Origin: Phaeobacter sp. B1627
Lineage (GTDB): Bacteria; Pseudomonadota; Alphaproteobacteria; Rhodobacterales; Rhodobacteraceae
Reading direction: 5' to 3'
NCBI RefSeq assembly: GCF_006265095.1
Contig: NZ_VCNK01000009.1
Location: forward strand, 62,001 to 126,000
DNA: 64,000 nucleotides
Shown here: positions 8,440 through 16,565 of the stretch, piece after piece
How positions within the stretch are numbered: position 1 is the first letter of the stretch
Layout: each line of letters opens with the position of its first letter
Position numbers and translations under genes: made by a program
Notes under the pieces: generated by a model
Told to the model about the DNA's origin: nothing
The model's input: only the letters and a program-made list of their open reading frames with translations
Databases searched by the model: none

Positions 8440-9501
8440 CTAGTCGAGCCAACCTTTCAGGTTGTCGCGTATGACCTGTGACAAGGCGTCAATGTGGGTG
8501 GCCTGATCGTTCAGGCAGGGAATGTAGGTGAACACATCCCCCCCGGCATGTTCAAAGCTCTCGCAGATCTCTTCATTGATCTCTTCAAGCGTTTCGATGC
8601 AGTCCGCAGAAAAAGCCGGCGCGATCACCGCTATATTCTTCTTCCCCTGTCTGGCGAGCTCCGCCACATGCTCGACCGTGTAGGGCCGCAACCATTCTTC
8701 CGGGCCAAAGACCGACTGAAAGGTCGTGGTGATATCCGTGTCAGCCCAGCCAAGACGTTCCTTCAGCAGACGCGTGGTTTTCTGGCATTGGCAGTGGTAG
8801 GGATCGCCCTGCATCAGGTAGCGTTTCGGCATACCGTGGTAAGAACACACCAGAATGTCGGGCTTTTTGTCCAGCTTGGCATAGGCCTCTTCGACGGACC
8901 GGGCGAGCGCGTCGATATACTCCGGCCGGTCAAAATATGGTTCGATCGTCCGCGCTGCGGGCTGCCAGGTTTGCTTCATCAAGGCCTGGAAAAAGGCGTC
9001 ATTTGCCGTGGCCGATGTTGCCCCTGCATAATGAGGATAGAGCGGCACGAACAGGATTTTGCGGCAACCGGCGGCGATCATGGCCTCGACCTTCGAGTGG
9101 GTCGACGGGTTTCCATAGCGCATGCAAAAATCGACCATGACCTGATCGCCGTATAGCGCCTGCATCGCCTCTGCCATCTTCTCGGTCTGATCCCTCGTGA
9201 TTGTCATCAGAGGGCTTTCGTTCTTTTCGTGATTCCAGATGGATTTGTAGGCAGCACCCGAGGCAAACGGGCGTTTCGTCAGGATAATCAGCTGCAGCAG
9301 CGGCTGCCACTTCCAGGCGGGATAGTCGATGACCCGCTGATCCGACAGGAATTCGCTCAGATAGCGCCGCATCGGCCAGTAACTGTAGTGATCCGGCGTG
9401 CCGAGATTGGCCAGCAGGATTCCGACTTTTTCTGGTTTCACTGTGGGGTGGTCGGCCGGGGCATTGGACGGGTGGGTCGCATTTTGGCTGGCATCCAGCA
9501 T
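8440..9501 (-). CDS. hemH: ferrochelatase
   Basis: This 353-residue enzyme inserts ferrous iron into protoporphyrin IX, the last step of heme synthesis. The family signature with the metal-binding His appears as CSYHGMPKRY, and the second metal ligand region as ADCIETLEEINEE. PLYPHYAGAT is also typical. About 22 residues before the conserved VGILLANLGTPD are variable, so the true start may be slightly downstream. It is convergent with the small protein gene and has no heme gene beside it. Confidence 0.93.
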   Translation of the reverse strand: MLDASQNATHPSNAPADHPTVKPEKVGILLANLGTPDHYSYWPMRRYLSEFLSDQRVIDYPAWKWQPLLQLIILTKRPFASGAAYKSIWNHEKNESPLMTITRDQTEKMAEAMQALYGDQVMVDFCMRYGNPSTHSKVEAMIAAGCRKILFVPLYPHYAGATSATANDAFFQALMKQTWQPAARTIEPYFDRPEYIDALARSVEEAYAKLDKKPDILVCSYHGMPKRYLMQGDPYHCQCQKTTRLLKERLGWADTDITTTFQSVFGPEEWLRPYTVEHVAELARQGKKNIAVIAPAFSADCIETLEEINEEICESFEHAGGDVFTYIPCLNDQATHIDALSQVIRDNLKGWLD

Positions 9502-9605
9502 GGGTAGGGATCCTGTGTGATGTCGCGGTTAGGGATTAGATAGGTCGATAGGCGGGCAAACACCAATTGGATCATCTGACTGCGACCATTGGCTCAGATT
9601 ATTGG

Positions 9606-10445
9606 TTACATCTCTTCATTCGGCAGGTCGCTTTCCGGGACCCTCAGGGCGTCGGCCAGCCGCATCTTTGCTGAACCGGGACGCAAAGGCTGTGGTTGGG
9701 AATCAGCCGGCGCCCAGCCCGTCAGACAAACCAGTTCGAACGTGGCATTCAGGGTTCCGCTATCGGAGGCGTAATTCTGACTGTAGATGTGGTCTGCAAG
9801 CTCAAACAGCGCACGGCGGCTGAACTTGCGAAGACGATTCTTTATCGCATTGGTTTCCCCCATCGCGCGCAGATCGTGCATCAAATGGGTCAGATTTCGG
9901 TATTGCGCCGTGAGCGGCACCAGGTCCGCCACCGGCAGCGCAAACCCGGCCCGCTGAAGCAGCCCGCCAAGGTCGCGGATTTCTGCCATCGGGGCCACGC
10001 GTGGGGAAAGGCCGCCGCTGATGTAGGTCTCGGCCTCCGCCAGCGAGGCGCGCAGCTCCTGCAGGGTTTGTCCCCCCAAGGTCATCACCAGCAACAGCCC
10101 ATCCTCCACAAGCGCGCGACGGCACTGAATGAGCTGGCCCACCGGATCATTCGCCCAGTGCAGGGCCATGGAGTGAATCACCAGATCATGGGATTGAGGT
10201 TCAAGGTCGAGGACGGTTTTGTCGGAGACAATCCGCGCGTTTGGCAACACACCAACCCAAGGCTCCGCAAAAGCTGCGACAATCGCGGGTTTGGTAAAGA
10301 CTCTATTAACCATGCTGAGCCGATCCTTAATCTCGTCTCTGGCTATTTCGTGCAGGAACATTGCGTCTGCTCTGCGCCGGCTGCGCCGCAGGTGCAGTGT
10401 GTCATGGTCAAAGATTTGGGGATGGGCCATCGGTTCTTGTGTCAT
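9606..10445 (-). CDS. SAM-dependent methyltransferase-fold protein, BioC/NDUFAF5-like
   Basis: The 279-residue protein opens with a FD...RRRADAMFLHEIARDEI segment typical of alphaproteobacterial relatives of NDUFAF5, then a methyltransferase core containing HDLVIHSMALHWANDP, where BioC-like proteins read SxxxxHW. It lacks a strong GxGxG loop: the NARIVSDKTV stretch stands where that loop is expected, so it may not be a classical methyltransferase. NDUFAF5 relatives act on complex I assembly. Start codons of this gene and the ComF gene are only 11 bases apart on opposite strands. Confidence 0.75.
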   Translation of the reverse strand: MTQEPMAHPQIFDHDTLHLRRSRRRADAMFLHEIARDEIKDRLSMVNRVFTKPAIVAAFAEPWVGVLPNARIVSDKTVLDLEPQSHDLVIHSMALHWANDPVGQLIQCRRALVEDGLLLVMTLGGQTLQELRASLAEAETYISGGLSPRVAPMAEIRDLGGLLQRAGFALPVADLVPLTAQYRNLTHLMHDLRAMGETNAIKNRLRKFSRRALFELADHIYSQNYASDSGTLNATFELVCLTGWAPADSQPQPLRPGSAKMRLADALRVPESDLPNEEM

Positions 10446-10456
10446 GAGGTGTACCT

Positions 10457-11191
10457 ATGACGTTGCGTCTACGGATTCAAACGGCAGTTTCACTTGTTTA
10501 CCCCGCGCGTTGTCTGAACTGCGGTGGTCTGGTCGAAAGCGATTTCGGGCTGTGCAGTGCCTGTTGGCGCGATACGGATTTTATCTCCGGCCTCGTGTGC
10601 GACAGTTGCGGGGTGCCGGTGCCGGGCGAAGACGATGGGCAGCACGTCGAATGTGACGAGTGCCTCTCTACCCCCCGTGACTGGTCCCGGGGTCGCGCTG
10701 CGCTTGCCTATGGAGGACAGGGGCGCCGACTGGTTCTTGCATTGAAACATGGTGACAGAACCGATTTGGCCCGGCCTGTCTCCGCATGGATGGCGAGAGC
10801 TGCGGCGCCGCTTCTTGCAGATGAGCCATTGCTGGTGCCGGTTCCGTTGCATTGGTCCCGGCTGTTGCGCCGTAGATACAACCAATCGGCCTTGCTGGCC
10901 CAGGCCCTGGCCGCGCGGACCGGCTGCGAGTGGTGCCCGGATGCGTTGATGCGGACCGTTCAGACGCCGATGCTGGAGGGCCGGACCCGGCAGGAGCGAG
11001 TGACATTGCTCGAACATGCGATCCGACCTCATCAACGGATGGGATATCGGGTTGCCGGTCGCCATGTCGTGCTGATTGATGATGTATTGACCAGTGGGGC
11101 TACTCTTTCTGCCTGTACCCGTGCCTGTTATGCGGCAGGTGCCACCAAGGTCAGCGTTGTTGTTCTTGCTCGGGTGGTCACGGCGTTGTGA
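10457..11191 (+). CDS. ComF-family phosphoribosyltransferase-like protein
   Basis: The 244-residue protein has an N-terminal zinc-finger-like set of cysteines (CLNCGG, CSACW, CDSCG, CDECL) and a C-terminal type I phosphoribosyltransferase fold with the PRPP loop VVLIDDVLTSGAT. This is the standard ComF layout. In naturally competent bacteria ComF helps take up DNA as single strands; in alphaproteobacteria its function is less clear. grxC follows 72 bases later and may be cotranscribed. Confidence 0.87.
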   Translation: MTLRLRIQTAVSLVYPARCLNCGGLVESDFGLCSACWRDTDFISGLVCDSCGVPVPGEDDGQHVECDECLSTPRDWSRGRAALAYGGQGRRLVLALKHGDRTDLARPVSAWMARAAAPLLADEPLLVPVPLHWSRLLRRRYNQSALLAQALAARTGCEWCPDALMRTVQTPMLEGRTRQERVTLLEHAIRPHQRMGYRVAGRHVVLIDDVLTSGATLSACTRACYAAGATKVSVVVLARVVTAL

Positions 11192-11263
11192 AAATTGTAG
11201 CAATGCTTGTAAATGCACCCCACATCGCGCAAGACCCAAGACCAAACGCCTATGGAGACCAAT

Positions 11264-11521
11264 ATGAAACCGGTCGAGATCTATACATCCCCGCTGTGCG
11301 GCTTTTGCCATGCGGCCAAACGACTTCTGTCTCAAAAAGGCGTGAGCTTTTCTGAAATCGATGTTCTCGCCGACCCGGATCGCAAGGCCGAAATGATCAA
11401 ACGTGCAAACGGTGGACGTACCGTGCCGCAGATCTTTGTCGGGGATATTCATGTCGGCGGCTGTGACGATCTTTACGCCATGGACCGTGCGGGCAAGCTT
11501 GACCCTCTTTTGGCAGCCTGA
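11264..11521 (+). CDS. grxC: glutaredoxin 3
   Basis: This 85-residue glutaredoxin carries a CGFC redox centre (SPLCGFCHAAK), the glutathione-contacting TVPQIF turn and the GGCDDL motif. It reduces disulfides with glutathione in the cytosol. The start at 11264 has GGAGA six bases upstream and gives the normal length; longer in-frame starts at 11213 and 11252 would add a non-conserved tail. CGFC rather than CPYC is a small departure. It lies in a run with the downstream amidase and MarR genes. Confidence 0.9.
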   Translation: MKPVEIYTSPLCGFCHAAKRLLSQKGVSFSEIDVLADPDRKAEMIKRANGGRTVPQIFVGDIHVGGCDDLYAMDRAGKLDPLLAA

Positions 11522-11529
11522 GGTCTGAC

Positions 11530-12360
11530 ATGCGCGCTGCTCTGCTTCAGATGACGTCATCCGACGATCCAGACGAGAACCTTGCTACGGCCATTGGCTT
11601 GATAGCGGAGGCTTCGGATCAGGGAGCACGCTTCGTCTTGACACCAGAGGTGACCAACTGCCTCTCCACCAGCAGAGCCCATCAGCAAGACGTTTTGCAT
11701 CACGAGCGTAATGACCCTACGTTGGCTGGCCTGCGTAACGCGGCGATGACATACGGGGTGTGGGTGTCGATTGGCTCCCTCGGGATAAAGACACAAGATG
11801 CTGACGGCCGGTTCGCCAACCGTCAGTTTCTGATCTCTCCGACCGGTGAAATCGCCGCGCGGTATGACAAGATCCACATGTTCGATGTCGAGGTTACTCC
11901 GGAAGAAACCTACCGCGAATCAGATGGCTATCGGCCCGGTACTCAGGCGGTGCTGGCTGATGCGGGATTTGCACGCATTGGCATGACGATTTGCTATGAT
12001 GTCCGGTTTCCGGCTCTGCACCGCCGCTTGGCTCAGGCCGGGGCCGATATTCTGACGGCTCCGGCTGCGTTTTCTCATGTCACGGGCGCAGCGCATTGGC
12101 ACAGCCTTCTCCGGGCCCGGGCGATTGAGACCGGTTGCTATGTGCTGGCGGCAGCGCAAACCGGGCTGCATCCCGCGCGTCGTGGTGCGCAACGGCAAAC
12201 CTATGGTCACTCGATTGCGGTCTCGCCCTGGGGTGAGATCCTGGCGGACGCCGGCACAGAGGTTGGTGTGACCTGCATCGATCTCGACCTTGCGGAGGTC
12301 AGGAAAGCGCGCGGGCGCGTGCCGTCCTTGTCTCATGACCGAGAGTTTGACGGTCCCTGA
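11530..12360 (+). CDS. carbon-nitrogen hydrolase, Nit-type amidase
   Basis: The 276-residue protein belongs to the nitrilase superfamily. The catalytic triad is visible: Glu in TPEVTN, Lys in YDKIHMFDV and Cys in MTICYDVRFP. The sequence resembles the Nit1/omega-amidase branch, which removes deaminated glutathione or alpha-ketoglutaramate. Its place right after grxC fits a glutathione clean-up role, though that is inference. It overlaps the next gene by TGATG. Confidence 0.87.
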   Translation: MRAALLQMTSSDDPDENLATAIGLIAEASDQGARFVLTPEVTNCLSTSRAHQQDVLHHERNDPTLAGLRNAAMTYGVWVSIGSLGIKTQDADGRFANRQFLISPTGEIAARYDKIHMFDVEVTPEETYRESDGYRPGTQAVLADAGFARIGMTICYDVRFPALHRRLAQAGADILTAPAAFSHVTGAAHWHSLLRARAIETGCYVLAAAQTGLHPARRGAQRQTYGHSIAVSPWGEILADAGTEVGVTCIDLDLAEVRKARGRVPSLSHDREFDGP

Positions 12361-12800
12361 TGGATGAGAATCATTCCCTTGCCGTGTCGCTGTTCAGCGA
12401 AATCCTGATGGCGGATCAGCTCGCGCGGACACGTCTGAGCAAGGCGCTCCCCAAGGGCATGGAACTATCGCATTTTTCGGTTCTGAACCATCTGGCACGG
12501 GCAGGTCTGGAACGATCCCCGGCTCAGCTTGCCAAAGCGTTCCATGTCACACGCGGCGCGATGACCAATACCATCAATAAATTACAGGTCGCGGGCTATG
12601 TTCATGTCCGCCCGGATTGGGATGATGCCCGGCGTAAAATGGTTGCCATCAGCCCGTCAGGCCGCGCGGCACGCGATGCAGCTCTGACGTCTATCATCCC
12701 GATGATATCAGAAGTCGTCGCGGAACTGGGGGGGGATCGGGTCAGGTCAGCCTTGCCCATTCTCAGAGAGTTTCGGGGAAAACTTGAAGCAGAAGACTGA
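12360..12800 (+). CDS. MarR-family transcriptional regulator
   Basis: The 146-residue protein has a winged-helix domain of the MarR family: the recognition region RSPAQLAKAFHVTRGAMTNT, then the wing with DWDDARRKMVAISPSGR. It starts within the stop of the amidase gene, so it is the last gene of the grxC-nit-marR set. It may control that set or a distant target; no ligand can be inferred. Confidence 0.87.
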   Translation: MDENHSLAVSLFSEILMADQLARTRLSKALPKGMELSHFSVLNHLARAGLERSPAQLAKAFHVTRGAMTNTINKLQVAGYVHVRPDWDDARRKMVAISPSGRAARDAALTSIIPMISEVVAELGGDRVRSALPILREFRGKLEAED

Positions 12801-12890
12801 AGTTTGTGTCGGTCGGACGCCTTGGCCCGGCCCGATCCGCCCATTCTTCCGGTTCCGCCGATAAATATGGTTCCGCCCATAAAAGCCGAT

Positions 12891-12926
12891 AAAAAAAGAG
12901 CGCCGGAAAATGCCGACGCTCTTTTT
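12891..12926 (-). terminator. intrinsic terminator, best on the reverse strand
   Basis: AAAAAGAGCG at 12893-12902 pairs with CGCTCTTTTT at 12917-12926, extended inward by CGG/CCG. Read on the reverse strand the inner mismatch becomes a G-U pair, giving a continuous 14-pair stem followed by seven T. Read forward it has five T and a C-A mismatch, so it can also end the marR transcript. It is likely bidirectional. Confidence 0.8.
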
Positions 12927-13094
12927 CTGAAACTGGGCCGTGAGTGGTGTGAGTGCGTCCCAGGGTACACATCCATTCCGGAGGGCAATGCGAGTGGTTC
13001 AGAAACGCGTTGCCATTGGTGGAGAGGCGTGGGGAGACAGTATGCACGAAGCACGTCTCCGGCAACTCCTCCTAAGGATGCATGCGTATACCAA
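12891..13094 (-). ncRNA. candidate structured small RNA in the marR-ubiG gap
   Basis: The 368-base gap between marR and ubiG has no convincing gene. About 12946-13092 can fold into nested stems: GGTGTG/TATACC (12946-12951 with 13087-13092), CATCC/GGATG (12970-12974 with 13076-13080), GGAGG/CCTCC (12980-12984 with 13068-13072), a nine-pair hairpin (12984-12992 with 13006-13014) and GGAGAC/GTCTCC (13033-13038 with 13055-13060). Two of these overlap by one base, so not all can form at once. A strong reverse-strand terminator and a weak reverse promoter (TTGGCA 13125-13130, TATTCT 13104-13109) favour the reverse strand, although wobble pairs favour the forward one. It could also be the ubiG 3' UTR. 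No known RNA family was recognised. Confidence 0.35.
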
Positions 13095-13168
13095 AGTATA
13101 GATAGAATAGTAACGCAAGCCTTTTGCCAAGATCTCCCCCCATATTTCGGAGGGTTCAGCGACCACAG

Positions 13169-13912
13169 CTACGATTTTATGCTTGTCGTCACGTAATTTA
13201 CACTGAGATCACGGTCGGAGATCGACCAACTCCAAAAGAGGGGATTAAAAACAAATCCCTTGCGATCGACTGGTGACAGGCCTGCCTGGCTCAGCAGGTC
13301 GAAGAGTTCGTCGGGCGTGATGAATTTCGACCATTCATGCGTGCCACGGGGCAGCCACCGCATAACCACCTCGGCGCCGAAAATCGCCATGGCATAGCTT
13401 TTGGGATTGCGATTGATCGTCGAACAAATCTGTAGCCCGCCGGGTTTCAACAGCTTCTGCGTGGCGGTCAGATAGCTGAGCGGATCGGCGACATGCTCCA
13501 CAACTTCCATATTGAGTATGACATCAAAGACCTCGCCTGCGGATGCCAAATCCTCTGCGGTGGTGTGGCGGTAATCAATATCGAGCCCGGATTGCTTTGC
13601 ATGGATTCTGGCGACCGGCAGATTGCCCGCGGCGGCGTCGGCGCCTATGACCTCCGCGCCAAGTCGCGCCATCGGCTCGCTGAGCAGGCCGCCGCCACAG
13701 CCGATATCGAGCAGGCGCAGGCCAGAGAAGGGGGCGGATGACGCCAGATCCCGGTCGAATTCACCCGCAATCTGTCGCGTGATATAGTCGAGGCGACAAG
13801 GATTGAGCATGTGCAGGGGTTTGAATTTCCCGTTCGGATCCCACCATTCGGCCGCCATTGCCTCAAACTTGGCAACTTCGGAGGGGTCAACCGTGGATTG
13901 TTGCGCTTGCAT
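13169..13912 (-). CDS. ubiG: ubiquinone biosynthesis O-methyltransferase
   Basis: This 247-residue SAM methyltransferase performs the two O-methylations of ubiquinone synthesis. It shows the N-terminal [19 protein letters not shown] segment typical of UbiG, SAM motif [20 protein letters not shown], and the VVEHVADP and [10 protein letters not shown] stretches. Length and order match the family. It is divergent from the proline iminopeptidase gene with 50 bases between the starts. Confidence 0.95.
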   Translation of the reverse strand: MQAQQSTVDPSEVAKFEAMAAEWWDPNGKFKPLHMLNPCRLDYITRQIAGEFDRDLASSAPFSGLRLLDIGCGGGLLSEPMARLGAEVIGADAAAGNLPVARIHAKQSGLDIDYRHTTAEDLASAGEVFDVILNMEVVEHVADPLSYLTATQKLLKPGGLQICSTINRNPKSYAMAIFGAEVVMRWLPRGTHEWSKFITPDELFDLLSQAGLSPVDRKGFVFNPLFWSWSISDRDLSVNYVTTSIKS

Positions 13913-13962
13913 TCCTGTCTCCGTGTGTTTTCTTGTGGGTCTAGTGTTTAGTTAGGTCAGTA

Positions 13963-14943
13963 ATGGACAAATACCCGGATCAAAAGCGCGCTGTGCAGTT
14001 TCTCTATTCGCCGATTGAGCCGTTCGATCAGCGAATGTTGGACGTGGGGCAAGGTCATCGGATCTATGTAGAACAATGTGGCAATCCGAATGGGGTGCCT
14101 GTGATCGTCTGCCATGGCGGCCCGGGTGGCGGTACCAGCCCGGCCATGCGGCGGTATTTTGATCCGAAGGTCTATCGTATCATTCTGTTCGATCAGCGCG
14201 GCTGCGGTCGGTCACGCCCGCATGCATCCTGTGATGACAACACCACCTGGCATCTGGTTGCGGATATGGAAATGATCCGCGAACTGCTTGAGATAGACGC
14301 CTGGATGCTTTTCGGAGGCAGCTGGGGGGCGACGCTTGCATTGATATATGCCCAAACCCATCCGGATCGGGTGACCCATTTGATTCTGCGGGGCGTGTTC
14401 CTGATGACCCAGGCGGAATTGGATTGGTTCTACGGTGGGGGGGCTGGCAAATTCTGGCCCGAAACCTGGGCCAAATTTACCGCGCTGGTGCCGGAAAGCG
14501 AACATGGTGATTTGATCGCCGCCTATCATAAGCGCCTGTTTTCCGGAAATCGCGAAGAGGAAGTCCGCTTTGGCCGGGCCTGGTCCGCGTGGGAAAACGC
14601 ACTGGCATCGGTCTATTCCAACGGTGTTTCGGGTGAGAGCCCCGGAGATTACGCCCGTGCTTTCGCGCGACTTGAAAACCACTATTTCACCAATGCGGGC
14701 TTCCTTCATATGGATGGTCAGATCCGTGCGAACATGGGGCTGATTGCGCATATTCCGGGCATCATCGTGCAGGGCCGTTTTGACATGATCTGCCCTCCGC
14801 AGTCTGCCTACAGTATCCACGAATGCTGGCCGAATTCAGATCTGGTCATGGTGCGAAATGCTGGGCATGCCTTGTCGGAGCCGGGCATTAGCGCCGCTTT
14901 GGTCAAGGCAATGGATCAGCTGGCGGAGGATTTTTCCGAATGA
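13963..14943 (+). CDS. pip: proline iminopeptidase
   Basis: The 326-residue alpha/beta hydrolase releases N-terminal proline from peptides. It has the oxyanion segment CHGGPGGGTSP, the QRGCGRS motif, the nucleophile elbow GGSWGATLAL and the C-terminal GHALSEPG with the catalytic His. Length and motifs match the S33 family. Its stop overlaps the start of a peptide-binding-like protein gene (ATGA), which suggests joint handling of peptides. Confidence 0.92.
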   Translation: MDKYPDQKRAVQFLYSPIEPFDQRMLDVGQGHRIYVEQCGNPNGVPVIVCHGGPGGGTSPAMRRYFDPKVYRIILFDQRGCGRSRPHASCDDNTTWHLVADMEMIRELLEIDAWMLFGGSWGATLALIYAQTHPDRVTHLILRGVFLMTQAELDWFYGGGAGKFWPETWAKFTALVPESEHGDLIAAYHKRLFSGNREEEVRFGRAWSAWENALASVYSNGVSGESPGDYARAFARLENHYFTNAGFLHMDGQIRANMGLIAHIPGIIVQGRFDMICPPQSAYSIHECWPNSDLVMVRNAGHALSEPGISAALVKAMDQLAEDFSE

Positions 14944-15800
14944 GCCGTCTGGATCGCCGTGCTCTGTTCTCGACGGGTGCCGCGGCCGCATTGCTGGCGG
15001 CGACCGGGGCCTCCCTCTCCAATCGGCCCAGACGTGGCGGTACGCTGCGTTTTGCCGTACCGCGCGATGGCGGCGACCTCCTTGGACGGATGGCACGGAG
15101 CGCTGTCTATGATCAGTTGACCGAAGTGGCACCAGACGGCGTATTGCGCGGCGAGTTGGCGACAGGCTGGCGCAGTGATGACACGGCGCGCGAGTGGCAT
15201 GTGGAGTTGCAGCCCGGTGTCAAATTCCACGACGGAACCGATATGACGGGCGGGGATGTGGTGGCTTCGCTGGAGGCCCACGCGGGCCTCGGCCGGCTTG
15301 GCTGGAACGGTTTGCGGGATATTCGGCAATCTGCTGACGGTGGTGTCACAATCGCGTTGAGCGAAGCTGATCCGCATCTGCCGTACCGGCTCGCGGACGC
15401 GAGGCTGGTGATCGCGCCCGGCGGTGCGGTGGATGTCTCTCTGGCCGCGATGTCTGGTACGGGGTTGTATCAGATGGAGCGCGCGCAGGATGAACGCCAT
15501 TTTCGTGCACGCCGCCTGGGGCAGCATTACAAGGATGGCCTCGCGGGATGGTTTGATGCGCTTGAATTCATTGTCATACCGGATGCAGGCGTTCGGGCAG
15601 AGGCGCTGCGCGATGGCTATGTCGACATCGCGGCTCTTCCACGGTCGGAGGATCTGTTGAACCGTGGCGGGTTTTTCTATCATCCTTCGGCCGAAGATAT
15701 GATGCTGGCGGCTGCATCGCATGTGGCGAAACCCACGCGTGTGTCCACACGCGCGCCGTTCGATGACCATCGTATCGCCGAACGGTGGTGGATGTCGTAG
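14940..15800 (+). CDS. short dipeptide-binding-like (SBP family 5) protein
   Basis: The 286-residue protein begins with an Arg-rich signal (RRALFSTGAAAALLAATGAS) and then matches the N-terminal half of DppA/OppA-type binding proteins: RRGGTLRFAVPRDGG, YDQLTEV, LATGW, EWHVELQPGVKFHDG. Family members are usually about 500 residues; this one lacks much of the second lobe and ends after a compressed RAPFDDHRIAERWW stretch. The reading frame is clean and coupled to pip, so it is more likely a shortened family than a broken gene. There are no transport genes beside it, so it may not serve an ABC importer. Confidence 0.7.
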   Translation: MSRLDRRALFSTGAAAALLAATGASLSNRPRRGGTLRFAVPRDGGDLLGRMARSAVYDQLTEVAPDGVLRGELATGWRSDDTAREWHVELQPGVKFHDGTDMTGGDVVASLEAHAGLGRLGWNGLRDIRQSADGGVTIALSEADPHLPYRLADARLVIAPGGAVDVSLAAMSGTGLYQMERAQDERHFRARRLGQHYKDGLAGWFDALEFIVIPDAGVRAEALRDGYVDIAALPRSEDLLNRGGFFYHPSAEDMMLAAASHVAKPTRVSTRAPFDDHRIAERWWMS

Positions 15801-16021
15801 GCCCGTAACCCGCCGCCAACGCGTTGACAAAACCGCTGCACGCTATGGTGCGGCCCGGATCAGGCAGAGTTCTGACGTAGACTTCCAGCAGGGACGCGTA
15901 GTTGCTGGGCACAGAACAGCCGCTGTTGTGCGAATTCAAAAGATTAAGTTGAGCATTGTCCGATCCTGCTCTTAATGTTAGCGCCGGGTTGTCTTTGATT
16001 TGACTGATTTGATTGCACCGC

Positions 16022-16037
16022 AGGAGTAGGCACTATT
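16022..16037 (+). promoter_or_regulatory. ribosome binding site and apparent ATT start of the sigma factor
   Basis: AGGAG at 16022-16026 lies eight bases before ATT at 16035-16037. The sigma factor frame is open only from 16008 and holds no ATG, GTG or TTG before 16182, which is inside conserved region 2. ATT is the only plausible start codon placed correctly behind a ribosome binding site. Confidence 0.6.
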
Positions 16038-16565
16038 CTTGGTCTTTGGAAAAAATCGTCCCTGGATGAAATCCGGGATGGCATTGCACCGATCTACCCC
16101 CGGCTTTGGCGGTATTGTCTGGCGCAGACGGGCAAGCGTGATCGCGCGGATGATCTGGCGCAAAAGACCTGCCTGCGGGCATTGGAAAAGCACGAGAGCT
16201 ATCAGGTTGGCACCCATTTGGACCGTTGGCTGTTTCGGATGGCCCATCGGCTGTGGTTGAATGAGATTCGCGCAACCGCAGTTCGCACCGGTGGCGGGCT
16301 TGTTGCGCTCGAAGAAACGGAGATCCCTGATTCTTCGGTCACTGCGGAGGAGAATATTTTCCTGTCTGAAGTGTTCACTAAGATAGGAGCGCTTCCGGAA
16401 GGGCAGCGTGTTGTTGTACTTCTGGCCTATGTAGAAGGCTTCACATATCAGGAGACGGCTGACACACTCGGTATTCCGATTGGCACGGTCATGAGCCGTT
16501 TGGCCAGCGCACGGAAGAAAGTCGCAGGAGCATTATCTGCTTCTGCGGTGGAGGCTGGAGTATGA
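16035..16565 (+). CDS. ECF RNA polymerase sigma factor, probable ATT start
   Basis: Reading from ATT 16035 gives 176 residues beginning (M)LGLWKKSSLDEIRDG. Region 2 follows (IYPRLWRYCL, RADDLAQKTCLRALE, DRWLFRMAHRLWLNEIR), then region 4 (LPEGQRVVVLLAYVEGFTYQETADTLGIPIGTVMSRL). Starting at the first standard codon, TTG 16182, would remove most of region 2 and its DDLAQ core, so that start is rejected. The gene overlaps its anti-sigma gene (ATGA), the usual arrangement for stress-responsive ECF factors. The signal is unknown. Confidence 0.82.
   Translation: MLGLWKKSSLDEIRDGIAPIYPRLWRYCLAQTGKRDRADDLAQKTCLRALEKHESYQVGTHLDRWLFRMAHRLWLNEIRATAVRTGGGLVALEETEIPDSSVTAEENIFLSEVFTKIGALPEGQRVVVLLAYVEGFTYQETADTLGIPIGTVMSRLASARKKVAGALSASAVEAGV

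Noticed and set aside
12984-13072. A tRNA, 5S rRNA, SRP RNA or 6S RNA in the marR-ubiG gap
   Set aside because: No cloverleaf, no SRP GGAAG tetraloop region and no recognisable 5S or 6S conserved stretch; it was left as an unassigned candidate RNA.
12804-13196. A 130-codon forward open frame in the marR-ubiG gap
   Set aside because: It starts in a poor context, runs through a terminator hairpin, has no domain and enters ubiG from its 3' end; the region looks more like RNA structure.
15824-15849. TTGACA followed by TATGGT as a promoter upstream of the sigma factor gene
   Set aside because: The boxes are only 14 bases apart, too close for a normal sigma-70 promoter, and no other partner was found.
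16182-16565. TTG at 16182 as the sigma factor start
   Set aside because: It would delete the DDLAQ core of region 2 that is encoded in the same frame just upstream, and it has no suitable ribosome binding site.
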